This document shows, in pieces, positions 17,477 to 24,545 of a DNA stretch of 64,000 nucleotides. The translations under genes and the position numbers were made by a program. Every line of letters begins with the position of its first letter. The stretch's first letter is position 1. The DNA comes from Cryobacterium arcticum (lineage in GTDB: Bacteria > Actinomycetota > Actinomycetes > Actinomycetales > Microbacteriaceae): NCBI RefSeq assembly GCF_003185895.1, contig NZ_QHLY01000007.1, positions 248,001 to 312,000 of the forward strand. Direction: 5' to 3'. A model generated the notes under the pieces. It did no database searches. It was not told the origin of the DNA and saw nothing but the letters and a program-made list of their open reading frames with translations.

Positions 17477-19190
17477 CCGGATGCCGCCCACCGCGGAATC
17501 CCTGCTCACCGGGCTGGACGCGCAGCAACGCGTGGCCGCGGAGGCCCTGATCGGGCCGGTCTGCATGCTCGCCGGCGCCGGCACCGGCAAGACCAGGGCC
17601 ATCACGCACCGCATCGCCTACGGCGTGATGAGCGGCGCCTATTCGCCGGGCCGGGTGATGGCACTCACCTTCACCGCCCGCTCCGCCGCCGAACTGCGCG
17701 GCCGGTTGCGCCAGCTCGGCGCCGGCGGTGTGGCCGCGCGCACGTTCCACGCCGCGGCGCTGAGCCAGCTCAACTACTTCTGGCCGCACGTGGTCGGCGG
17801 CCAGGCCCCGCGCATCCTCGAGGGCAAGGGCCGGCTGCTCGGCCACGCCGCCGAGGTACTGAAGCTCAAACTGGACACCGCCACCCTGCGCGACCTGGCC
17901 GGGGAGATCGAATGGCGCAAGACCAGCGGGCTCAGCCTGGATCAGTACGCCACCGCGGGCCGGGCACTGCCGGGCAGGCTCGATATCGATCAGACCCTGG
18001 ACATGCAGGCCGGCTACGAACGGCTCAAGGACGACCGCAAACAGATCGACTTCGAAGACGTGCTGCTGGCGATGGCCGGCATGATCGAGGCCGAACCCTC
18101 CGTGGCCCTGCAGGTGCGCGAGCAGTACCGGTTCTTCGTCGTCGACGAGTTCCAGGACGTCTCGCCGCTGCAGTACGACCTGCTCAAGCTGTGGCTGGGC
18201 GACCGGCGCGACCTCTGCGTGGTCGGTGACGCCAGCCAGACGATCTACTCCTTCGCCGGAGCGCGCAGCGACTACCTGCTGGACTTCCCCAAGCACTACG
18301 AGGACGCCACAGTGGTGCGCCTGGAACAGAACTACCGCTCCACCGCGGCCATCGTCGCCACCGCCAACCAGCTCATGCGCGGCCGGCCCGGCGCGCTGTC
18401 GCTGCACGCCGCCGTCGCTGAGACCGGCGTGGAGCCGATGGTGCGGGAGTACCCGAACGACATGGCAGAGGCCAGAGGCATCGCCCAGAACATCTACGAA
18501 CTCGTCGAGGCCGGCATGGCGCCCGAGAACATCGCGGTGCTCTACCGCGTCAATGTGCAGGCCGCGCTGCTCGAGACCGCGCTGGGCGATGTGGGCGTGA
18601 GCTACCAGATTCGCGGATCGAAGCGGTTCTTCGACCTGCCCGAGGTGAAGCAGGCCGTGATGTCGCTGCGCGCGGCATCCGTGTCGATCATGGGTGAGCC
18701 GCTGTTCAAATCGGTCAGCGACGTGCTGCGCGGGCTGGGCTGGAGCCAGACGGCGCCGGAAACCCGGGGAGCGGTGCGGGACCGGTGGGAGGCGTTGAAC
18801 GCCATCATGGGCCTCGTCGACCAGGCGGCTCCCGGCACTACCTTCCGCCAGTTCACCGACGAGCTGATGGAACGCCAGGCCGGCCAGCACGAACCCACCG
18901 TCGCCGCGGTGACCCTGGCGACGCTGCACTCGGCCAAGGGCCTGGAGTGGGACGCCGTCTTCGTCGCAGGGCTCTCTGAGGGGCTCGTGCCGATCAGCTA
19001 CGCCGGAAACTTCGAGCAGATCGACGAGGAACGCCGGCTGCTCTACGTGGGGGTGACCCGGGCGCGCAAGCGGCTGTCGCTCAGCTGGTCCGCGGCCGGA
19101 AACCAGCAGCGTTCCCCGCGAGAACGATCACGTTTTCTGGCAGAAATCGGCATCCGCACCGCTCGTGCGGCCGGTGCGCGCGGCGCCTGA
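17469..19190 (+). CDS. UvrD/PcrA-like superfamily 1 DNA helicase (short UvrD2 type)
   Basis: 573 residues with a full SF1A motor: AGAGTGKTRAI, LTFTARSAAEL, VVDEFQDVSP, GDASQTIYSFAGA, LEQNYRST, HSAKGLEWDAVF and YVGVTRARKRL. The reading frame ends shortly after motif VI (RSRFLAEIG). Mycobacterial UvrD2, which occupies the corresponding position beside nudC, carries a further tetracysteine linker and HRDC domain; neither is present here. Likely role: 3'-5' DNA unwinding in repair. GTG start at 17469 inside the 3' end of nudC. The last 110 bases overlap the convergent cyclodehydratase-like gene. Confidence 0.88.
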   Translation: MSDRMPPTAESLLTGLDAQQRVAAEALIGPVCMLAGAGTGKTRAITHRIAYGVMSGAYSPGRVMALTFTARSAAELRGRLRQLGAGGVAARTFHAAALSQLNYFWPHVVGGQAPRILEGKGRLLGHAAEVLKLKLDTATLRDLAGEIEWRKTSGLSLDQYATAGRALPGRLDIDQTLDMQAGYERLKDDRKQIDFEDVLLAMAGMIEAEPSVALQVREQYRFFVVDEFQDVSPLQYDLLKLWLGDRRDLCVVGDASQTIYSFAGARSDYLLDFPKHYEDATVVRLEQNYRSTAAIVATANQLMRGRPGALSLHAAVAETGVEPMVREYPNDMAEARGIAQNIYELVEAGMAPENIAVLYRVNVQAALLETALGDVGVSYQIRGSKRFFDLPEVKQAVMSLRAASVSIMGEPLFKSVSDVLRGLGWSQTAPETRGAVRDRWEALNAIMGLVDQAAPGTTFRQFTDELMERQAGQHEPTVAAVTLATLHSAKGLEWDAVFVAGLSEGLVPISYAGNFEQIDEERRLLYVGVTRARKRLSLSWSAAGNQQRSPRERSRFLAEIGIRTARAAGARGA

Positions 19191-19980
19191 CCGAGAGGGA
19201 CTCGGCGTCGATCGCGATCGACGTCGCCGCGAATTCGTTCGACGCGGCGAACACCCTGTCGTGCACGATCGCGGCCACGGTGGCGGCAACCTCGATGCCG
19301 ACCCGAGTCGTCTCGGTGGGAGCGGTGCGATGCAGCAGCTGGGTGGCGATCGCCGGCCAGGCCGGATCGGCATCCACCCGGTCGAGTTCGAGACAGGTCA
19401 GGCAGGGGCCGGCGCCGGGCTCCACCAACGGGCCGATGCGCGCCTCGGTGTCGCTGAACAGTACGGGCAGGTGCGGGAGATCCCGGCGCAGCCACCGGTT
19501 GTGCCGCTCGGGTGAGAGCACGAAGTGGTCCACGATCACGGCGAGGGAAGGGTCTGGCCCGGCCTGCCCGGGTTGTAGCACGGTCAAGCCCAGATCGGCG
19601 AGCAGCTGCCGGATGCGGCGGGCCGTGGGTCCGGCGCCGTCCACGTGGACTACGGCCACAGGTCGGTGGGTCGCCGGAGCCCGCGCCTCCGCTGCCGGTT
19701 CGGCTTCCGCGGGGCCGGCCGCGGCCGGGCGGGCATCCGTGTCGAGCAGTGCGGGCGCGAGCGCTTGCAGCAGGGCCGTGGTCGCGGCGTCCGAGGCGCC
19801 GGCCTCGCGCCCCAACATCAGCGCACCCGACCAGGGCACGCCCGCCCGCAGCGCATCGATGACGCCTTCCAGCGGGGCGGTCACCCCCGGCACGATCGCC
19901 AACGGCCGGTCGATACCCAGCTGGATGGTGTCGGGGCTGCGCCAGACGAGCGGATACCGCGGGTCGAGTCGAACAATCAT
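19081..19980 (-). CDS. TOMM-cyclodehydratase / E1-like partial domain protein (Rv3196-like)
   Basis: 299 residues. The first half is divergent (begins MIVRLDPRYPLVWRSPD); the second half shows the arrangement of the bacteriocin-cyclodehydratase family: VAVVHVDGAGPTARRI, VIVDHFVLSPERHNRWLR, VLFSDTEARIGPLVEPG, then CLTCLELDR and the terminal ERCGCRF. The CxxC and CxC pairs probably hold structural zinc. No YcaO protein, dehydrogenase or precursor peptide is nearby, so a role in RiPP biosynthesis is unlikely; the real function is unknown. ATG 19980 is preceded by a well-placed GGAGGAAG; a longer upstream reading frame is rejected. The CxC end lies inside the 110-base overlap with the helicase. 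Confidence 0.75.
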   Translation of the reverse strand: MIVRLDPRYPLVWRSPDTIQLGIDRPLAIVPGVTAPLEGVIDALRAGVPWSGALMLGREAGASDAATTALLQALAPALLDTDARPAAAGPAEAEPAAEARAPATHRPVAVVHVDGAGPTARRIRQLLADLGLTVLQPGQAGPDPSLAVIVDHFVLSPERHNRWLRRDLPHLPVLFSDTEARIGPLVEPGAGPCLTCLELDRVDADPAWPAIATQLLHRTAPTETTRVGIEVAATVAAIVHDRVFAASNEFAATSIAIDAESLSVRRRAHRPHERCGCRFLPENVIVLAGNAAGFRPRTS

Positions 19981-20077
19981 CCGGCGATCTTCCTCCAGAC
20001 CGCCCGTTGCCGCCGGATTCATCCACAGGCGCGAAAACGCGCTCGCACATGCGCAGGTCAAGCCCAGATTCGGCCCC

Positions 20078-20083
20078 TAGGCT
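20078..20083 (+). promoter_or_regulatory. Predicted -10 element of the SDR/DUF2867 gene (leaderless)
   Basis: TAGGCT ends six bases before ATG 20090, with no Shine-Dalgarno sequence. Confidence 0.5.
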
Positions 20084-20089
20084 GACGCC

Positions 20090-21649
20090 ATGACTGAGCA
20101 CACAGCAGTTCCCCGTCGAGTCCTGGTCACCGGCGCCACCGGATACATCGGCGGACGGCTGGTTCCGCGGCTGCTCGAGGCCGGCCATAAGGTGCGGGTG
20201 CTCGTGCGCTCGCCGCAGAAGCTCACCGACGTGCCGTGGGCGAAAGACGTGGATATCGTGGAGGGTGATCTCGGCGACCGCGCAGCCGTGCTGGCCGCCA
20301 GCGCCGACATCGACGTGTTCTACTATCTGGTGCACTCAATGGGCGCCAAGGGCGACTTCGAGCAGACCGAGCGCACGGCCGCCCGCAACGTGGCCGAGGC
20401 CGCTGCGGAGGCCCAGGTCTCTCGCATCGTCTACCTCGGTGGACTGCACCCCGACACCGGCACCCTGTCACCGCACTTGCGTTCCCGGGCGGAGGTCGGC
20501 CGGATCCTGCTGGAGTCCGGCGTGCCCACGGTGGCGCTGCAGGCGGGCGTGGTGATCGGCTCCGGTTCTACCTCCTTCGAGATGATCCGGCACCTCACCG
20601 ACGTGCTGCCGTACATGCCTGCTCCCAAATGGGTGCGCAACTTCATCCAGCCCATCGCCGTGCGCGACGTGCTCTACTACTTACTCGCGGCCGCCGACCT
20701 CCCTGCGGACGTGAACCGCACCTTCGACATCGGCGGCCCCGATGTGCTGCGGTACGGCCAGATGATGAACGGCTACGCGCTCGAAGCCGGCCTGCGCCAG
20801 CGCCCCATCGCGGCGTTGCCCGTGCTCACGCCGTGGCTGGCGTCGCAATGGGTCAACCTGGTCACGCCGATCCCGCGGAGCCTGGCGGTGCCGATCATCG
20901 CGTCTCTGCAGTACGACTGCGTCATGCACGACCACGACATCGACGCGGTGATCCCGCGGCCAGAGGGCGGGCTCACCAGCTACCGCCGGGCCGTTCGGCT
21001 CGCGCTCGGCCGGATGCGCGACGGCGATGTGGAGACCAGCTGGCAGAACGCCGCAACCGACGGTGCCTCGAGCAATCCGCTGCCCAGTGACCCGGACTGG
21101 GCCGGCCACCTCGTGTACACCGACCTCAAGGAAAAGCACACCACCGCCAAGCCGGCCGATCTCTGGCGCGTGATCGAAAGCATCGGCGGTGCCAACGGCT
21201 GGTATTCGTTCCCGCTGGCCTGGGCGGTGCGCGGATGGATGGACAAGATCGTCGGGGGAGTGGGCCTGCGCCGCGGTCGGCGCCACCCCGACCGCCTGCA
21301 GACCGGTGATGCCCTGGACTTCTGGCGAGTCGAGCGCATCGACCGCGGCAGCTTCCTGCGGTTGCGCGCCGAGATGCGGGTTCCCGGCCGGGCCTGGCTG
21401 GAAATGCACGCCGAGCCCGCCGACGACGGCGGATCGGTCTACCGGCAGCGCGCCGTGTTCTTCCCGCGTGGTCTGGGCGGCAGGCTTTATTGGTTCTCGA
21501 TCCTGCCGTTCCACGGGGTGATCTTCACCGGCATGGCCAACCGGATCACGGCCGCCGCCGAAACCGAGGCGGCCGCAGTTGATGCGGCGCAGCCGCCCAC
21601 GGAGACCCCCACACTCGCTGACGCAGCACCAGAGGCAGCACTCACCTAA
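20090..21649 (+). CDS. NAD(P)H-binding SDR-type protein with C-terminal DUF2867 domain
   Basis: 519 residues in two parts. Residues 1-290 form an atypical SDR with VLVTGATGYIGGRL as the dinucleotide loop, VRSPQKL after strand two, and YLVHSMG replacing the usual YxxxK region. Residues 320-500 match DUF2867, a START/SRPBCC-like ligand-binding domain (GWYSFPLAWAVRGWMDKIVG, DALDFWRVERID). The combination is widespread in actinobacteria and annotated as an NAD-dependent epimerase-like protein, but no reaction is established. It is preceded by a leaderless promoter and followed by a repeat-rich intergenic region. Confidence 0.85.
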   Translation: MTEHTAVPRRVLVTGATGYIGGRLVPRLLEAGHKVRVLVRSPQKLTDVPWAKDVDIVEGDLGDRAAVLAASADIDVFYYLVHSMGAKGDFEQTERTAARNVAEAAAEAQVSRIVYLGGLHPDTGTLSPHLRSRAEVGRILLESGVPTVALQAGVVIGSGSTSFEMIRHLTDVLPYMPAPKWVRNFIQPIAVRDVLYYLLAAADLPADVNRTFDIGGPDVLRYGQMMNGYALEAGLRQRPIAALPVLTPWLASQWVNLVTPIPRSLAVPIIASLQYDCVMHDHDIDAVIPRPEGGLTSYRRAVRLALGRMRDGDVETSWQNAATDGASSNPLPSDPDWAGHLVYTDLKEKHTTAKPADLWRVIESIGGANGWYSFPLAWAVRGWMDKIVGGVGLRRGRRHPDRLQTGDALDFWRVERIDRGSFLRLRAEMRVPGRAWLEMHAEPADDGGSVYRQRAVFFPRGLGGRLYWFSILPFHGVIFTGMANRITAAAETEAAAVDAAQPPTETPTLADAAPEAALT

Positions 21650-21699
21650 CCGCACCGAGAGGATCATCTCCGCGCGACGCCTCCCACTCGACGCCCGCC

Positions 21700-21890
21700 G
21701 GTCGAGCTTGTCGAGACGCGTAACCCGGCCTGTGTGTCGCGCCCCTCCCGCTGGTCGAGCTCGTCGAGACCCCGCGACCCGGCCTGCTCGGCGCGCCCGA
21801 TCCCGCTGGTCGAGCTTGTCGACACCCCGCGACCCGGCGTGTGTGTCGCGCCCGTCCCGCTGGTCGAGCTTGTCGAGACCCCGCGACCCG
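21700..21890 (+). repeat. Four-copy tandem array of a ~54-base repeat
   Basis: The core GGTCGAGCTTGTCGAGAC (with small variations) begins at 21700, 21753, 21808 and 21862, each time followed by a CCCGCGACCCG-like stretch and a TGTGTCGCGCCC-like stretch. Spacing is 53, 55 and 54 bases. The intervening sequence is itself repeated, which argues against a CRISPR array. The same family occurs in reverse orientation beyond the HNH gene. Confidence 0.85.
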
Positions 21891-21996
21891 AACCCAGTAT
21901 CGCGATCACAAGAAAACCCAGTCCAGAAGCGTTTTGCGAGCCTAAAAAAGTTATCCACAACTCGCAAAACCAGCACACAAAGCTACGACATCGAGC

Positions 21997-22002
21997 TATT
22001 CT
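21997..22002 (+). promoter_or_regulatory. Predicted -10 element of the DUF222-HNH gene (leaderless)
   Basis: TATTCT ends six bases before ATG 22009. Confidence 0.5.
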
Positions 22003-22008
22003 CACTGT

Positions 22009-23739
22009 ATGTCCACCATCGCAGACACCTTCGACCCTGGCACCCCGCCCGAGTCCTCCGTGCCTGTCGTAGCGGGTGCCGAGTCGCCGGCCGATGCGCT
22101 CCTAGCCGCGGCCGATGCCGTCGCCCGGCTGGGGGACTGCAGCGCCGACTTCGACGCCCTGCCCGATGCGGACCTGCTCGCCGCGCAACGCGAGATCACC
22201 CGCCTGCAGACCCTCACCACGACCCGGTCGGTCTGGGTCGCCACAGCCATCGCGGAACGCTCCCGCCCCGAGCTCGGCCAGAAGGGCCTGGCCAAGCAGC
22301 AAGGCTTCCTCAACCCGGGCGACCTGATGCAAGATCTCACCGGTGCCAGCAAAGCCGACGCCCACAAACTCATCGACGTCGGCCGGATGCTCGCCGACAG
22401 CGCCGCCGCCGAAGCCGCCGCCGCCCGCGCCCGGGCCGAGGCCGACGCGGAAGCCGCCCGCCGGCTCCTCGATACCGCCCTGAACTCCACCGACGGCGAC
22501 GGTGACGACTGGGGCGCGGGCGGGGGCGACGGCACCGACACCGCCCCGGCCGCAGCACCGGTGGAGATTCCCGCGCTGCCCTGGCACACCCCGATCGCCC
22601 ACGCCGTCACCGACGGCAGCCTCTCCGCCGCGCAAGCACACGCGATCCGCACCGGCCTGGGCGACATCGACACCGTCGTCACCGCCGACGTCCTCGCCGA
22701 GAACCTGGCCACCCTGCTTGAGGAAGCCCGCACCCTCACCATCGACCAGTTGATCCGCCGGGCCAGGCGGATGCGGGACCGTCTCGACGAAGCCGGCATC
22801 AGCAAGCGGGAACAGAAGGCGTGGGAAGACCGGTACCTGCGAATCTGGACCCTGGACACCGGCCAGGTGCGTATCAACGGGCTCTTCCCGCCTGAACAGG
22901 GCGCGTACATCACCGCCGTCGCAGACGGCCTCACCGGGCCTCGCCGGGGCGGCGTGCACTTCGTCGACCCCGACCGGGCCGCGTGGGCCAAAGCCGTGCA
23001 AGACGACCCGCGCAGCACCGACCAACTCACCGCCGACGGCTTCATCGACCTCATCAAAGCCGGCAGCACCATCAACCCGAACCGGATGCTCGGCGGCCGC
23101 ACCCCCGCCGTCCGCATCCTCAAAACCCAACGGCCCAACACCCGACCGACCGCCCCACTGACCGGCCGGCCGGAGACGCAGCAGCCCACCCGGCTGACGG
23201 TCGACCCGTCTCCCGTTCCACCGCTGGGGCCGCCGTTGCAGCTGCTTCGGAACCCGGACGACATCCTCCTTCCCCTTCCCGACGGCACCGGCCACGGGTA
23301 CATCGAAGGGAACCCGGCCCCGGTGTCGCAGGAGACCATCGATCGGCTGATCTGTGACGCCGGCACCGTGGACATCACCTTCGACCCGACCGGCCAGCCC
23401 CTCGACGTCGGCCGGGAAGAACGCCTGTTCACCCCGGCGCAACGCATCGCCCTGGCCGCCCGCGACGGCGGCTGCAGATGGGGAGACTGCACCAAACCAC
23501 CCTCCCAAACCGAAGCCCACCACATCGAGCAATGGAAACGCGACGACGGCCGCACCGACATCCGCCTGGGCATCCTGCTCTGCAACCCCCACCACCGGCT
23601 ACTACACAACCAAGGCTGGCAAATCCTGGAACACCAAGGCCGGTACTGGCTCCGGCCACCCGCCACCGTAGACCCCGGGCAACGGTTGATCGAGCTGCAC
23701 AGCAAGAGCCCCGCCGCACTCGACCAGCACGAGCACTGA
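22009..23739 (+). CDS. DUF222 / HNH endonuclease protein (13E12-like family)
   Basis: 576 residues. A long helical DUF222 region covers most of the protein, with an Ala/Glu/Arg-rich coiled segment near residues 120-150 and an Asp/Gly/Ala-rich linker (about 160-185). The C-terminal HNH nuclease runs from about residue 489: CRWGDC, TEAHHIEQW, CNPHHRLLHNQGW, containing the HH and the zinc/metal Cys-His residues expected for an active site. Relatives in mycobacteria form the repetitive REP13E12 family; many actinobacterial genomes carry several copies. Flanking arrays of one repeat family in opposite orientation suggest that the gene has moved as a unit. Target DNA unknown. Confidence 0.9.
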   Translation: MSTIADTFDPGTPPESSVPVVAGAESPADALLAAADAVARLGDCSADFDALPDADLLAAQREITRLQTLTTTRSVWVATAIAERSRPELGQKGLAKQQGFLNPGDLMQDLTGASKADAHKLIDVGRMLADSAAAEAAAARARAEADAEAARRLLDTALNSTDGDGDDWGAGGGDGTDTAPAAAPVEIPALPWHTPIAHAVTDGSLSAAQAHAIRTGLGDIDTVVTADVLAENLATLLEEARTLTIDQLIRRARRMRDRLDEAGISKREQKAWEDRYLRIWTLDTGQVRINGLFPPEQGAYITAVADGLTGPRRGGVHFVDPDRAAWAKAVQDDPRSTDQLTADGFIDLIKAGSTINPNRMLGGRTPAVRILKTQRPNTRPTAPLTGRPETQQPTRLTVDPSPVPPLGPPLQLLRNPDDILLPLPDGTGHGYIEGNPAPVSQETIDRLICDAGTVDITFDPTGQPLDVGREERLFTPAQRIALAARDGGCRWGDCTKPPSQTEAHHIEQWKRDDGRTDIRLGILLCNPHHRLLHNQGWQILEHQGRYWLRPPATVDPGQRLIELHSKSPAALDQHEH

Positions 23740-23741
23740 CG

Positions 23742-23840
23742 CCGGGATCTCGACGGGCTCGATCAGCGGGGAAGCCCGGGATCTCGACAGGCTCGATCAG
23801 CGGGTGAGGCCCGGGAGTTCGACCAGCGAGGTGAGGCCGG
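23742..23840 (-). repeat. Repeat array in inverted orientation downstream of the HNH gene
   Basis: Units starting CCGGGATCTCGAC at 23742 and 23776, and a degenerate third at 23811, are spaced 34-35 bases. Read on the minus strand they contain GCTGATCGAGCCTGTCGAGA, clearly the same core as the array before the gene (GCTGGTCGAGCTTGTCGAGA). Confidence 0.8.
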
Positions 23841-23952
23841 GCGCGGTCGCGGGCGGCGCTGGGGGCAGTTGCCTAGGCGGCGCCCTAGCGGGTCGCGGTG
23901 ATGGAGTGCATCATGGAAGGCAAGCGTTGCGAGCCATCGCTGAGGAGAGAGC

Positions 23953-24513
23953 ATGTCTGAGAGTGTGGTGTTCCTGGGGGATGGTCTCAGCGCGGACGCC
24001 CGCTGGGAAGAGCGGCTCTCCGAACTCGAGGTGCGCACCCTGGGCGTGTGCGGTGACACGACCGACGAGGTGATCGGTCGGCTGGACGCGGTGATCGAGA
24101 TCGACCCCGGTGCGGTCGTGCTGCAGGTGGGCACGAACGACGTCGGCTGGAACCGGTCCGACGAATACATCGTGCGCAACATCGAAACAATCCTGTGCAC
24201 CCTGCGTAAGGAATTACGCGGTACTCGGATGATTGTGCAGTCGGTGCCGCCACGGGAACTCGAGTACGCACCGGTGATCCGTTCGGTCAACCGGCACTTG
24301 CGCCAGTTCGCGCCGACAGTGAAGGCACGATATCTGGACCTGTGGCCGGTCCTTGCTGCCCCGGACGGCTCCTTGGGCGCGGAGTGGTCCACCGATCGCT
24401 TGCACCTGACCGAGGCCGGCTACGTGGTCTGGCTGGGAGAGCTCCGCCCCATGCTCGCCGAATCGCTCGAGCATCCGCTGCTCGCCCCCGCAGTGAGCCG
24501 TAACCCGGCCTGA
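23953..24513 (+). CDS. SGNH/GDSL-family hydrolase-like protein with altered nucleophile block
   Basis: 186 residues, no signal peptide. SGNH landmarks are present: block I reads VVFLGDGLSADARW, block II glycine in LGVCGDTTDEV, block III QVGTNDVGW, and block V DRLHLTEAGY with Asp and His. In block I the usual GDS nucleophile serine is glycine, with a serine two positions later. The enzyme may be inactive or use a shifted serine. Family members are esterases, acetylhydrolases or lipases. Start ATG 23953 has AGGAGAG correctly spaced. It converges on the M20 peptidase gene. Confidence 0.8.
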   Translation: MSESVVFLGDGLSADARWEERLSELEVRTLGVCGDTTDEVIGRLDAVIEIDPGAVVLQVGTNDVGWNRSDEYIVRNIETILCTLRKELRGTRMIVQSVPPRELEYAPVIRSVNRHLRQFAPTVKARYLDLWPVLAAPDGSLGAEWSTDRLHLTEAGYVVWLGELRPMLAESLEHPLLAPAVSRNPA

Positions 24514-24514
24514 G

Positions 24515-24545
24515 CGTCGGCGGCCCGGATTAGCAGCCGCCGACG
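24515..24545. terminator. Bidirectional hairpin between convergent genes
   Basis: Perfect 10-base-pair stem (24515-24524 with 24536-24545), 11-base loop. It starts just after the SGNH stop codon and runs into the last codons of the M20 gene, so it serves both directions. Confidence 0.55.

Larger units (their letters stand above)
21650..22008. other. 359-base gene-free region with repeats and an AT-rich promoter
   Basis: Left part holds four copies of a repeat of about 54 bases (annotated separately). The right part, from about 21895, is clearly richer in A and T and contains the nonamer TTATCCACA (21951-21959), which equals a DnaA-box consensus, then the -10 element of the HNH gene. No open reading frame with gene-like codon use was seen in it. 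Confidence 0.7.

Noticed and set aside
19081-19980. RiPP (thiazole/oxazole) gene cluster
   Set aside because: No YcaO, flavin dehydrogenase, precursor peptide or exporter in the neighbourhood.
21700-21890. CRISPR array
   Set aside because: The sequence between cores is also repeated, the units are degenerate, and no cas genes are present.
21951-21959. Origin of replication
   Set aside because: Only one DnaA-box match, no dnaA, dnaN, gyrase or rpmH genes, and no box cluster.
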